Below, piece after piece: positions 8,144 through 17,315 of a stretch of 64,000 nucleotides of DNA. The notes under the pieces were generated by a model, which was given only the letters and a program-made list of their open reading frames with translations, searched no databases and was not told the DNA's origin. Every line of letters begins with the position of its first letter. Position 1 is the first letter of the stretch. This DNA comes from Halobellus litoreus. Its GTDB lineage: Archaea > Halobacteriota > Halobacteria > Halobacteriales > Haloferacaceae. The stretch is from contig NZ_JANHAW010000001.1 in assembly GCF_024464595.1 (NCBI RefSeq), forward strand, positions 1,257,083 to 1,321,082, read 5' to 3'. Made by a program: the position numbers and the translations under genes.

Positions 8144-8707
8144 ATGAATCCACGAAAGGCGATGACGATCGCCTTCTTCGCCGCACTGCTCGGAATCGGG
8201 TACGTCTCGATGAACGCGGCGCCCGTTCTCTCCGGAGAAGGATACTCCTACCACGGAGAGACGCGATGGCAGACCGATTACGCCGACGCCGTCGAAACAG
8301 CCGCCGCCGAAGACGAGCCGGTCGTGATCTACTTCTGGACGACCTGGTGTACCTACTGTGAGGACTACAATCAGAACCACTACAGCGACCCGGCGGTGCG
8401 ATCGGAACTCGACGAGTTCACGAAGGTAGCGGTGAACTTGGACAGCGACGCCGAGGCCGACGCGCGACTGCAGCAGCGGTACAACGTCAACTACCCGCCG
8501 CAGCACGTCGTCGTGACGCCCGAGGGCGACGTGCTCACGCGGATCCCCGGCTACGCCTCACCCGAGGATTTCCTCACGTACCTGGAGACGGCCAGAGAAC
8601 GCTACCAGTCCGGCACGACAACCGATAACGGGTCGGCGACAGCCGCCGCCGGACCGACATCGACGCCCAGAACCGAATCGGAGCCGACCACGGAGGTCGC
8701 ACAGTGA
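8144..8707 (+). CDS. Membrane-anchored thioredoxin-fold protein (CcmG/ResA-like)
   Basis: 187 residues. An N-terminal hydrophobic anchor (about 7-28) is followed by a thioredoxin fold with active site WCTYC (Cys69, Cys72) and the cis-proline segment NYPPQHVVV. The C-terminal 35 residues are Ser/Thr/Ala-rich and probably extended. In the ccm context it would reduce the CxxCH cysteines of apocytochromes (CcmG/ResA role), being re-reduced by CcdA. Its stop overlaps the GTG start of ccmF by 4 bases. Confidence 0.88.
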   Translation: MNPRKAMTIAFFAALLGIGYVSMNAAPVLSGEGYSYHGETRWQTDYADAVETAAAEDEPVVIYFWTTWCTYCEDYNQNHYSDPAVRSELDEFTKVAVNLDSDAEADARLQQRYNVNYPPQHVVVTPEGDVLTRIPGYASPEDFLTYLETARERYQSGTTTDNGSATAAAGPTSTPRTESEPTTEVAQ

Positions 8708-11154
8708 ACCCCGGGACGATCCTGCTGGCGCTCGCGTTCCTCGCCGGACTGTCGAGTACGGGCCTTCTCACGCGGGCGTACCTCCTCGACGACGACCGGT
8801 ACCTCTCGTACGTCCCAAAACTGACCGCGGGAACGGCGGTCCTCCTGGTCGCGGCGCTGTCGCATCTCACCTACCAGTTCGTGCGTCTCGACTACTCGAA
8901 CGCGTACGTGTGGGAGAACACCGCCGCGTACCTCTCGGTGCTCTACCGCGTGACGGGCGTGTACGCGGCCAACGAGGGATCGGTGCTCCTGTGGGCCTCG
9001 ATCGTCGCCGTCGTCGCGCTGGTCGCCGGCGTGACGCGGGGCTTCCCGACGCGACGCGGAAAACTCGTCCACGCGCTCACCGTCGGCGTCGTGACGTACT
9101 TCTCGGCGATGCTGTTGCTGCAGAGCCCGTTCGCCTCGGTCCGAACGGCGTTCCCCAACGCGCCTCCGGGGTTCACGCCGACGAGCGGCCAAGGACTGAA
9201 CCCACTCCTCGTCGATCCGTATATGGCGATCCACCCGCCGGTGATGTTCATCTCCTACGCGCTGCTGACGATGCCGTTCGCCATCGGGGCCGCACACTTC
9301 ATCGCGCTGTTCCGCGGCGACGACGGACTCTTCTCGGCGTGGGTCGGCAGCGTGATCCGCTGGCTCCGACTCGGATGGCTGTTTCTCACCGCCGCCGTCG
9401 CGCTGGGCGGACTCTGGTCGTACACGGTACTCGGCTGGGGCGGGATCTGGGCGTGGGACCCCGTCGAGACGGCCATCCTGGTCCCGTGGCTGTTCCTGAC
9501 GGCGACGTTGCACGCGGTCACGAACTACCGACCGGGCGGACGGTACCGGATCCTCGCGCCCGCGATGACCGCCAGCGTGTTCGCGCTGGCCGTGTACACG
9601 ACGTCGGTGGTCCGCAGCGGCGTCTTCCGAAGCATCCACTCGTTCGCCGACGGCGGGATCGGCGCGTCGTTCCTCGTGTTGATGGGCGTGACAACTCTCC
9701 TCGGCGTCGTGCTGCCGCTCGCCTACTGGATGGTGACCGAGGAGAACAGCGGCGGCACTGTCGCTCCCGAATCGACCGAAGGGGGCCGTCTCGACGCGTG
9801 GGTCACCCGATCGAACCTGCTGCATCTCGCCGTCCTCCTCTTCGGACTGCTCACCTTCGTTTCGCTGTGGGGGCTCTCGTTCCCGCTGCTCCGGAGCGCG
9901 ATGACGGGCCTCGAGGTGTCGGTCGAATCGCGCTACTACAACCTGTGGAGTTTCCCGCTCGTCCTCGCGGTGTTGCTCCTCCTCGGTTTCTATATGGACT
10001 ACGACCGGGAGGGCCTCCGACGGAGCCTCGCCGGACTCGCGGTGTTCGGCCTCGCGACGCTCGTCGGTGCCGCTGTCGCGCCGTCGGAAACCTGGCGGTT
10101 GGCGTCCGCGCGCCCAGGGGACGCGTTCATCTATCAGGTCATCGGCAACGCGAGCGCGCTCTCGGTGCTGCCACCCGTGGCGTACGCGATTCTCGGGACA
10201 GTCAAACGAACGGGGCAGCGGATCGCCGCGACGACGAGCCGTGATGCAAAACTGAAAGAGACCGGAATCACGCTGATTCACGTCGGCGCCGCGCTGCTCG
10301 TGCTCTCGCTACCGTTTATGTATCTCTTCGCCGGACAGGCGTCGGTGATGGCGACCGGGGTCGCGGCCGGCGCGGTCGACACGTCCCAACGCGACGTCGG
10401 GACGTCTTCGTACGACGTCCGCGTGCTCGGGTACGAGCGGACCGAGTTCCCGACCGACCCCGAACCGGGGACGTACGCGCTCTCCTCCTCGCAGGTTCTC
10501 ACACGCGGACAGTCGCTGAATACGTCGGTACAGACCGTTCACGGGACGGTGACCGCGATACGCGAGGGGCCACAGGCGACGGTGGTGCAACTGGACGACT
10601 CCCAGGTGTGGATCGGCGTCGCGGGCAACGGAACGGTGGGTCTCGAAACCGGCCAATCGGTCGTCGCCCGCGGACAGGTGATGTGGGAGTTCGTCCCGAC
10701 GGCTGACGCCATCGTCCTCGCCGGGCCGGAAACCGTCGGTCCCGCCGACGACCCGCCGGACGCGGCCGTTCCGACCCGGGTGATCGCCACCGGCGTGTCG
10801 CTCGCGGTGTACGACGATACCGGTCTCGTCGTCTCCGGCGTCGCCGGCCAGCGAGAGTATCCCGAGCAGGGCGGACTCCAGGTCAGAGACGTCCTGATCG
10901 ATCGGGGACTGTTCGTCGACACGTACGTCATCGCCGGCGTGAGCGACGGAACCGCCTCGATGTCCGTCAAGCGGATTCCGTTCGTGACCCTGATGCGGGC
11001 GAGTATCGCGGCGCTCCTCCTCGGGATGTTGCTCGTGATCGTCTTCGACCCGCGACACGGCGTTCGAACGAACTCGATCGTCGGTTCCAGCGACTCGACT
11101 GCAGCGACGACTCGCGATCGTCAGGAAGGCGTGAGGGAGGTTTCGGACCAATGA
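8704..11154 (+). CDS. ccmF: CcmF-type cytochrome c haem lyase
   Basis: 816 residues, longer than typical CcmF (about 650), GTG start overlapping the thioredoxin stop. It has about 14 membrane helices and the WWD motif GWGGIWAWDPVETA at about 242-255, with conserved flanking stretches YAANEGSVLLWAS and LVDPYMAIHPPVMF carrying candidate haem-ligand histidines. A large extracytoplasmic domain (about 560-760, containing SSYDVRVLGYER) follows, then a final helix. CcmF takes haem from CcmE and attaches it to apocytochrome. No ccmH or ccmI gene is next to it; the extra C-terminal domain might replace part of that function. Confidence 0.92.
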   Translation: MNPGTILLALAFLAGLSSTGLLTRAYLLDDDRYLSYVPKLTAGTAVLLVAALSHLTYQFVRLDYSNAYVWENTAAYLSVLYRVTGVYAANEGSVLLWASIVAVVALVAGVTRGFPTRRGKLVHALTVGVVTYFSAMLLLQSPFASVRTAFPNAPPGFTPTSGQGLNPLLVDPYMAIHPPVMFISYALLTMPFAIGAAHFIALFRGDDGLFSAWVGSVIRWLRLGWLFLTAAVALGGLWSYTVLGWGGIWAWDPVETAILVPWLFLTATLHAVTNYRPGGRYRILAPAMTASVFALAVYTTSVVRSGVFRSIHSFADGGIGASFLVLMGVTTLLGVVLPLAYWMVTEENSGGTVAPESTEGGRLDAWVTRSNLLHLAVLLFGLLTFVSLWGLSFPLLRSAMTGLEVSVESRYYNLWSFPLVLAVLLLLGFYMDYDREGLRRSLAGLAVFGLATLVGAAVAPSETWRLASARPGDAFIYQVIGNASALSVLPPVAYAILGTVKRTGQRIAATTSRDAKLKETGITLIHVGAALLVLSLPFMYLFAGQASVMATGVAAGAVDTSQRDVGTSSYDVRVLGYERTEFPTDPEPGTYALSSSQVLTRGQSLNTSVQTVHGTVTAIREGPQATVVQLDDSQVWIGVAGNGTVGLETGQSVVARGQVMWEFVPTADAIVLAGPETVGPADDPPDAAVPTRVIATGVSLAVYDDTGLVVSGVAGQREYPEQGGLQVRDVLIDRGLFVDTYVIAGVSDGTASMSVKRIPFVTLMRASIAALLLGMLLVIVFDPRHGVRTNSIVGSSDSTAATTRDRQEGVREVSDQ

Positions 11155-12371
11155 GACGGCTGTTCGCGCTGCTCGTCGTCGTCAGCGCACTCGCGTTCGT
11201 TCCCGTCGCCAGCGCGACGACGACGGTCGGCGGGACGGTCACCGTCGACGACGGGAGCGCAGACGGCGCGACCGTCGAGGTCGTCCCGCTCAGCGAGCAA
11301 CGGCAGCGAGCGGACGACGCAGTGACCACGACCGTCGAGGACTCGTCCTTCTCGGTCGACGCGCCGGACGCGCCGGCGTATGCCGTGCGCGTCGAGCACG
11401 GCGGCACGACACACTACGAGGTGCTGCAGAACCGCACGCAGGTCGAATTCGAACTGTCCGAGCGGTTCGCCGGGCGGGTCGTCGACGACGATGGGGAAGC
11501 GGAGCCGGGCGCTGTCGTCGAACTGATCGACGAGAACGAGTACGTCGTCGGCACGCGACGCACGAACGAGACGGGCGCGTTCGCGTTCGGCCCGCTGGAA
11601 TCCGACGAGACGTACGAGCTCCGTACCACGGTCGGGAACGCGGCGTATCGGCGGACGATCGATCCGTCGACGACACGGAACGTGACGGTTACGGCGCTGC
11701 AGCCGACGAACGACACGTCGGTACTCGGTGTCGCGAACCGGACGCCGACCGGCCACGTCGTCCAGATCGTGCCGCCGGGGAACGAATCGGACGCGCCGAG
11801 CGTCATCGAGACGATCGCGTTCGAGAACCCGAGCGACCGACCGTTCGTCGGGACCGTGACGATCGGAACGCCCGCCGACGCGTCGGCGTACGCGGCGATG
11901 GTCGACGGCTCGGGGGCGGAGTATCGACAGACAGAAGCGGGCGTCGAATTGAACGTCAGCGTCCCCGCGAACGGAAGCACGCAGGTGGGCGCGGCCTACG
12001 ATCTCACCGGGACGCAGTTCCGGAAAGAGATCCGACGGGACACGACCTCTCTCGCGGTCGTGCTCCAGGGTTACGATCCGTCCCGGGTGAGCCACTCGGC
12101 GAACCTCCGGGTCGGATCGGCACCGATCCCGCTGCTCACCACGAACGAGTCGCTGGACGCAGGCGCGACCATCAGCGCCGACGTCGCCGGCGCTCGGAGG
12201 ACCACCGCGGAGTCGACGGCGGGAACCAACTCGGAGACAGGGGCCGTGGAGACGTCCTCCTCCGGGAGCGGGTCGATCCCGGCCTTCCCCGGCGTCCCGA
12301 TACTCGCCGGCATCTTCGGAACGGTCTTCGTCGGCCTCGGCGCGTACCGACTGACCCGACCGGAACCCTGA
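11151..12371 (+). CDS. Secreted, C-terminally anchored protein with carboxypeptidase-regulatory-like domain
   Basis: 406 residues. A signal peptide (about 1-20, ending ASA) precedes beta-rich segments: GGTVTVDDGSADGATVEVVPL and a second repeat GRVVDDDGEAEPGAVVELID resemble carboxypeptidase-regulatory-like (beta-sandwich) domains. A third beta-rich part (about 190-330) follows, then a Ser/Thr linker and a C-terminal membrane helix (FPGVPILAGIFGTVFVGLGAY). It overlaps ccmF by 4 bases (ATGA), so it is made with the haem lyase. No CxxC or CxxCH is present. A scaffold for ccmF or the apocytochrome is a guess; the molecular role is unknown. Confidence 0.78.
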   Translation: MRRLFALLVVVSALAFVPVASATTTVGGTVTVDDGSADGATVEVVPLSEQRQRADDAVTTTVEDSSFSVDAPDAPAYAVRVEHGGTTHYEVLQNRTQVEFELSERFAGRVVDDDGEAEPGAVVELIDENEYVVGTRRTNETGAFAFGPLESDETYELRTTVGNAAYRRTIDPSTTRNVTVTALQPTNDTSVLGVANRTPTGHVVQIVPPGNESDAPSVIETIAFENPSDRPFVGTVTIGTPADASAYAAMVDGSGAEYRQTEAGVELNVSVPANGSTQVGAAYDLTGTQFRKEIRRDTTSLAVVLQGYDPSRVSHSANLRVGSAPIPLLTTNESLDAGATISADVAGARRTTAESTAGTNSETGAVETSSSGSGSIPAFPGVPILAGIFGTVFVGLGAYRLTRPEP

Positions 12372-12614
12372 CGTCGAGTCACCGCGACGTCGCTGACCGG
12401 AGCGTCGGTGGTGTTGACCACGGTGACGGTCACACGATCTGCATCGGGGTATGTTCCACACTCGTCGATCGGGGGTGCCGGCGTCGGTCACGCGCCGAGG
12501 GTTTGCGTCACGAACGACCGCCGGATCCGGACCCGTTCGCGCGCGTCCGCCCCCGCAGAAACACACAACCGAATCGGGTGCCTTTTTATCACATCCCGGC
12601 CAATCCCTCCCTAT
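12372..12614 (-). pseudogene. Possible remnant of an exported-protein gene
   Basis: On the minus strand, about 12372-12480 reads as a protein-like stretch ([20 protein letters not shown], then PVSDVAVT) resembling the beta-strands of a secreted haloarchaeal protein. It has no start codon and continues downstream into the antisense of the preceding gene. It may be a fragment left by rearrangement, or chance. The remaining bases hold the PCNA promoter. Confidence 0.25.
12583..12590 (+). promoter_or_regulatory. TATA box of the PCNA gene
   Basis: TTTTTATC centred about 28 bases before the PCNA ATG. This spacing places transcription initiation at or within a few bases of the start codon, the leaderless arrangement usual in haloarchaea. 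Confidence 0.7.
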
Positions 12615-13358
12615 ATGTTCAAGGCCATCGTGAGCGCGTCTACGCTCCAGGACGCGCTCGACTCGGTGAGCGTGCTGGTCGACGAGTGCAAGATCCGACT
12701 GAACGAGGACGAACTGTCGATTCGCGCCGTCGATCCCGCGAACGTCGGTATGGTCGATCTCTCGCTCGATGCCGCCGCCTTCGAATCCTACGAGGCCGAC
12801 GGGGGCGTCATCGGCGTCAACCTCGCGAAACTCGAAGACTTCGTCGGGATGGCCTCGGGGGACGAACTCGTCGAACTCGAACTCGACGAGGAGACCCGGA
12901 AGCTGAACATCCGGATGGACGGCCTCTCCTCGACGCTCGCGCTGATCGACCCCGACTCCATCCGTCAGGAGCCGGACATCCCCGACCTCGACCTGGCGGC
13001 CGAGATCGTCCTCGAAGGCGCCCAGTTGGACCGCGGGATCAAGGCCGCCGACATGGTGTCGGACCACGTCCGCCTCCGCGTCGACGCCGACGACGAGGCC
13101 TTCCACATCGAGGCCGAGGGCGACACCGACGACGTCGACTTCGAACTCGACGCCGACGACCTCATCGCGCTCACGGCCGGTACGGCCGACTCGCTGTTCT
13201 CGCTGGACTACCTGAAGGACATGAACAAGGCGATCCCGAAGGACGCCGAGGTCACCGTCGAACTCGGCGAGGAGTTCCCGGTCAAGATCCACTACGCGGT
13301 CGCCGAGGGGCAGGGCAACGTCACGTACATGCTCGCGCCGCGCATCCAGAGCGACTAG
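12615..13358 (+). CDS. pcn: DNA polymerase sliding clamp PCNA
   Basis: 247 residues, the normal length for the archaeal clamp. The ATG at 12615 begins [20 protein letters not shown], the typical PCNA N-terminus; the longer upstream frame is not protein-like. The interdomain region and C-terminus ([20 protein letters not shown], then LAPRIQSD) match the family. It forms a homotrimeric ring that tethers DNA polymerase, FEN1 and ligase. Strongly acidic, as expected for a halophile. Other replication genes nearby are priL, hjc, rfcS and mcm. Confidence 0.97.
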   Translation: MFKAIVSASTLQDALDSVSVLVDECKIRLNEDELSIRAVDPANVGMVDLSLDAAAFESYEADGGVIGVNLAKLEDFVGMASGDELVELELDEETRKLNIRMDGLSSTLALIDPDSIRQEPDIPDLDLAAEIVLEGAQLDRGIKAADMVSDHVRLRVDADDEAFHIEAEGDTDDVDFELDADDLIALTAGTADSLFSLDYLKDMNKAIPKDAEVTVELGEEFPVKIHYAVAEGQGNVTYMLAPRIQSD

Positions 13359-13382
13359 CGTTTCTCTCCTCCTTTTCAGGCA

Positions 13383-14915
13383 TCACACCCGAACGGGCCG
13401 TCTGTGCCATCCCGTCGCGCCGCTCGGACGGGGCGAACTCCGCTCCTCGGTCTGGACGGTGCCGTCCCGGGTGATCGCGCGGACGACGACCTCGAACTCC
13501 GAGCGGTTCGGCGCGTCGAACGCGTACCGCCAGCGCCGCCACGCGTGGGGCGCGATCGGCGACTCCAACTCGGCCTCGGTCCACGTGTCGCCGCCGTCGA
13601 CGCTGACCTCGACGGCCGCGATCTCCTCGACGCCGGTCGCTAACCCACCGAACGCGACTCCCCCGACGACGACGCGATCGCCGTCGCGTTCGACGCCGCG
13701 GACGTACGACATCGTGTTGACGACGGCCTCCTCGTCCCATCCGCGCGCCTCCCAGTAGGCCTCGTGGTCGGCGGCCGAGACCTCGATTCGCGTGATCCAC
13801 TTGGTCATCTTCATCCCGTAGCGGCCGGGGACGAGCAACCGGGCCGGAAAGCCGTGTTCCGTCGCGAGCGGCTCCGACCCCATCCGATAGGCGATCAGGA
13901 TGTCCTCGCGCTCGACGATGTCGAGCGGGATCGCCTCGCTGTACCCGTCGGCGGCGTGGGTGACGACGTCGACCGCCTCGGCGGCGGGGTCGGCGTCGGC
14001 CACCAGGTCCGACAGTTGGACGCCCGTCCAGCGGGGCGTCCCGATGAGGTCGCCGCCGACGGTGTTCGAGACGCAGACCATCGTCGTGACCTGTTCGACG
14101 CTCGCGTCGTGCTCGCGAAGTTCGTCGTACGAGAGGCTGTAGGGTCGCTCGACCGCACCGTCGACGTCGAGCGTCCACGACGCCGGATCGAGATCCGGCG
14201 GTCGGATGTTGATGTCGACGACGTAGTGGTCCTCCGGGGCCGTGACCGCCGCCGGCATCCCCTCGAAGTCGAACCGAGGATCGCCGGGGGTGGCAACCGG
14301 CGATGCTTCTCCGGCGGCGTCGGTGCCGCCGTCGGAACCGCCCGCATCGACGCCGTCCACGTCGCCGCCGCGACCGCGCCCGCCAGCGAGTCGGTCGAAC
14401 GCCGCGCGCACGCCGAGGAGCGACCCCGTCCCGACGACCGCGACCGCGCCGATCCGTCGAAGGAACCGGCGGCGGTCGGGCGATCGGCGGGTCGTCGGCG
14501 TCGAGAGCAGGCGACTCGCGATGTACGCCGGCACGACGGCGACGACGACGCCGAGGACCGCGCTCGGCGAGAGGGGAACCCCGGCGGCGAGAAAGACGGC
14601 TACGGTCGCGCCCACGGCCAGAAAACCCGCCAGGAACGGCGTCTCCGCTCGAACGCGCGGCCAGACGGCACCCCCGATCGCCGAGAGGGCGACGATCCCG
14701 ACGAGCACCGATGCCAACAACACCGGCTTCGCGGAGAACCCCAAGAGGCCGACCGCTAAGGTCGACAGCCACCCCGGCGAGCGGACGATGATCCCCTCCG
14801 CGAGGGCGACGGGAGCGAATCCCCCGACGAGCGGTGCAGCGAGGTACAGTCCGGCGAGCCACACGGTGCCGACGACGGCACCGACCGTCCCGCGTCGAAC
14901 GGTCGTCGAACGCAT
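13383..14915 (-). CDS. Sulfite-oxidase-family molybdopterin oxidoreductase fused to membrane domain
   Basis: 510 residues. Residues 1-140 contain four membrane helices. An internal twin-arginine-like motif (RRRFLRRIGAVAVVG, about 148-162) plus hydrophobic stretch follows, then a Gly/Asp linker. The molybdopterin domain (about 225-390) has the cofactor cysteine in TMVCVSNTVGGD (Cys281) and the family stretch PARLLVPGRYGMKMTKWI. A dimerisation-type Ig-like domain ends the protein. The enzyme should act on the outer face of the membrane. Family members oxidise sulfite or reduce sulfoxides or nitrate; the substrate here is not readable. Convergent with pcn. Confidence 0.88.
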   Translation of the reverse strand: MRSTTVRRGTVGAVVGTVWLAGLYLAAPLVGGFAPVALAEGIIVRSPGWLSTLAVGLLGFSAKPVLLASVLVGIVALSAIGGAVWPRVRAETPFLAGFLAVGATVAVFLAAGVPLSPSAVLGVVVAVVPAYIASRLLSTPTTRRSPDRRRFLRRIGAVAVVGTGSLLGVRAAFDRLAGGRGRGGDVDGVDAGGSDGGTDAAGEASPVATPGDPRFDFEGMPAAVTAPEDHYVVDINIRPPDLDPASWTLDVDGAVERPYSLSYDELREHDASVEQVTTMVCVSNTVGGDLIGTPRWTGVQLSDLVADADPAAEAVDVVTHAADGYSEAIPLDIVEREDILIAYRMGSEPLATEHGFPARLLVPGRYGMKMTKWITRIEVSAADHEAYWEARGWDEEAVVNTMSYVRGVERDGDRVVVGGVAFGGLATGVEEIAAVEVSVDGGDTWTEAELESPIAPHAWRRWRYAFDAPNRSEFEVVVRAITRDGTVQTEERSSPRPSGATGWHRRPVRV

Positions 14916-15026
14916 AGCGTTACCAAGGGTCGCAGAGGGATAACGCTGCGGCGTGGCTCGCTACGGCGCGGGAGCCACCCTGTACCGGAACGGAAGAGTG
15001 AATCCGACACCGAGAAGACGTCGTCT

Positions 15027-15617
15027 TCAGCTGCGATGGCGATCGATGACGCGCTTGGCCGCCTCGGCTTTCTCCTTCCAGCCGTAGCCCGCCTCGTAGA
15101 CGTGACGTTTCGCGTCGACGAGGGCTTCGGGCGACGACTCCTCGAAGCCGCCGCGGGCCCACGCACCGCTGTCGTGGAGCCACTCGATCACGTTCTCGCG
15201 CGTCTCCGCCCACGAGAGGCCGACCATCTCGTACCACGCGATCATCGCGAAGACCGCGTTGTCGTGACAGCCCGGGACGCTCCCGTTGCGGTAGATGGTG
15301 CGCATCGGCTCGCGGGTCGGCTCGGACACCTCCTCGCGGAACTCCTCGGACGTGCGCAGTCGGAGCACGTCGTTGCCCTCCGTGATCCGCTCGTCGCGCT
15401 TGAGGCGTTCGAGCGCCGCGCGGTGGAGCGCGCCCCACTCGCCGTCGACCGCGTCGTAGAGTTCGGACTCCTCGGTCGGCGCGGCCGTGAGTCGGGCCAC
15501 GATGTCGGTGTAAGCCTTTTCGACGGCCGGCCAGGCCGTCCCCTCGAACTCGCAGTCGGTGTCGTGGAGGCTGTTCGTGGCCCGGCAGTCGGGACACGGG
15601 TAGTCGAACTGCGGCAC
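15027..15617 (-). CDS. Conserved haloarchaeal protein with N-terminal zinc-ribbon-like cysteines
   Basis: 196 residues. It opens with YPCPDCRATNSLHDTDCEFEG, a C-x2-C plus further cysteine that could bind zinc. The rest is soluble and helical, rich in Trp, Glu and Arg (GLSWAETRENVIEWLHDSGA, WKEKAEAAKRVIDRH). I do not recognise a catalytic motif. It is oriented away from priL and probably has its own promoter. It looks like a conserved protein rather than a chance frame because of normal composition and the start-proximal cysteine motif. Confidence 0.75.
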   Translation of the reverse strand: MPQFDYPCPDCRATNSLHDTDCEFEGTAWPAVEKAYTDIVARLTAAPTEESELYDAVDGEWGALHRAALERLKRDERITEGNDVLRLRTSEEFREEVSEPTREPMRTIYRNGSVPGCHDNAVFAMIAWYEMVGLSWAETRENVIEWLHDSGAWARGGFEESSPEALVDAKRHVYEAGYGWKEKAEAAKRVIDRHRS

Positions 15618-15811
15618 GTGGAGGGAAACGGCGGGGTCCGTCTTAGATGATGCGGTGTGGGTGCCGACGGGTCCCGCCGCTGGGAGCGTTTGGGAGCCCT
15701 CGTTCGTCGAAGGGGCGTCGGTAGGTAGTGGGTGGCTGTCGGTAGATGCGGGGGCCGTCAGTAGCTACCCAATCGTCGTGTTTATTCGGCGGCGGGAGAA
15801 AAGGAGAGGCG

Positions 15812-16978
15812 ATGCAGCTGGACCCGCTCTACGCGCGCTACCCGTTCTTCGACGGGGCGCGCGAGGCCGTCCGAGAGGCCGACATCTCGCCGGCGGCGCT
15901 CATCACCGAGGACGCCCCCGCAGTCGATCGGGCCACGGAGCGGGTCAAACGCGCCCTGATGGAGGGGACCGTCGCCGCCGAGGAGCCGTCCCGGTGGGAC
16001 GACCGCGAGAAGTTGCTCTCGTATCCGATCGCCCGGATTCTGGTCTCGTTGATCGAGACGCCTGCGGCCGTCGAGAAGTACGCGACCGCGGAGGCCGCGA
16101 CGGCGCGCGAGCGGTTCGAGACCGACTTCGCGGCCGACGACGACTTCCAGAGCACGGGGCGACGCCGCGCATCGCTCGACGACGTCCTGCGGGAGTTCGA
16201 CCTCGCCGACGCCGTCCGGCCAGAGCGGGACCGAGTCGGAGCGGAGCGGGCAGGACGCGGCGGCCGGCGCGGAGGCGGGCGGGGCGGTCGCGGCCCCACG
16301 CACTACTGGGTCGGTATCGGGCCGTACCTCGAACTCGCCGACGCCGATTGGGGGGAGCGCTGGCGACTCGTCAACCGGGAGGTCGCCGACGGCGAGGTCC
16401 GGATCTCCGCCGAGCACCTCTCGCGGCTCCTCGAAGCGGCCGTCGAGCGCCGCGTGGCGGAGGGCCTCCCGTTCGAGGTGCGCGGCACCGACGGCGGCGA
16501 CGCCCTCGCGGAGGCCTTGGAATCGGCCGTCTCGGAGCTTCGGGGGCTGCTCGACGACCACGACGCCGTCGACCCGCGACGGGTCGACACCGTCGTCCCC
16601 GCGCTGTTTCCCCCGTGTATGCGGACGCTCGTCCGCCGTGCCCGGGAGGGCGAAGCGCTCTCGGACCACGCGGAGTTCTCGCTCGTCTCGTTCCTCGTGG
16701 CGCTCGGGATGGACCGCGGCGACGTGGCGACGCTCCTCGACGTCAGTCCCGAGAGCGAGGCCGGCGCGCGCATCGAAACGCGCGTCGAGTACCTCACGGA
16801 GCGCGACGGGACGCAGTACCCGCCGCCGTCGTGCGCGACGATGAAGGAGTACGGCACCTGCGTCGATCCGGACGAGCGCTGTGAGACGATTTCGCACCCG
16901 TTGTCGTACTACACCGACGCGATCCGGGACGCCGGCGACGTCCGCGACTGGCGTGAGACCGCCGAACGCGCGGAGTGA
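15812..16978 (+). CDS. priL: DNA primase large subunit PriL
   Basis: 388 residues. The ATG at 15812 follows an AAGGAGAGG ribosome-binding-like stretch and a TATA-like TTTATT about 30 bases upstream. Four cysteines expected to bind the 4Fe-4S cluster are visible: FPPCMRT (about 271) and the cluster PPSCATMKEYGTCVDPDERC (about 341-360), followed by the family end motif SHPLSYYT. PriL partners PriS to synthesise primers. A low-complexity Gly/Arg stretch (about 148-164) is a linker. Typical length for haloarchaea. Confidence 0.95.
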   Translation: MQLDPLYARYPFFDGAREAVREADISPAALITEDAPAVDRATERVKRALMEGTVAAEEPSRWDDREKLLSYPIARILVSLIETPAAVEKYATAEAATARERFETDFAADDDFQSTGRRRASLDDVLREFDLADAVRPERDRVGAERAGRGGRRGGGRGGRGPTHYWVGIGPYLELADADWGERWRLVNREVADGEVRISAEHLSRLLEAAVERRVAEGLPFEVRGTDGGDALAEALESAVSELRGLLDDHDAVDPRRVDTVVPALFPPCMRTLVRRAREGEALSDHAEFSLVSFLVALGMDRGDVATLLDVSPESEAGARIETRVEYLTERDGTQYPPPSCATMKEYGTCVDPDERCETISHPLSYYTDAIRDAGDVRDWRETAERAE

Positions 16979-17120
16979 GGCGGTGCTGGGAAGAGTCGGA
17001 GAGGCGTCGCAGGCGGCGCCTGGCGCTACTCCGGAATCGACGACGCGAGGGACTGCTCGCCGGACTGCAGGGCAGAGATAGACGAGCGGGAACCGGATCG
17101 CGATACCGACGGAGCGAGAG

Positions 17121-17315
17121 TCAGTCCTGCAGGACGAGGCCGACGCCGGCCATCACGAGCACGAACAGCGCGATCGCGCCGACGAGCGCGAGCCCGCCGG
17201 TCTCGCCGAGGTCCGGGCCGTACGTGGCACCGATGCCGATGAAGAGCGCGAAGAACGCACCGACGGAGACGAGAGAGACCACGATCTTCCGGCGCATCGC
17301 CGCGTCGATTTCCAT
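17121..17315 (-). CDS. Small two-helix membrane protein, haloarchaeal
   Basis: 64 residues with two hydrophobic helices (VVSLVSVGAFFALFIGIGATY and LALVGAIALFVLVMAGVGLVL, approximate) and a charged N-terminus MEIDAAMRRK. A TATA-like TTTTAGAATG lies about 25 bases upstream of the start. No function can be read. The balanced composition and clear start support a real gene. Confidence 0.75.
   Translation of the reverse strand: MEIDAAMRRKIVVSLVSVGAFFALFIGIGATYGPDLGETGGLALVGAIALFVLVMAGVGLVLQD

Noticed and set aside
8602-10281. 559-residue minus-strand frame over ccmF
   Set aside because: Composition is Arg/Glu/His-rich and free of motifs; ccmF on the plus strand explains the region.
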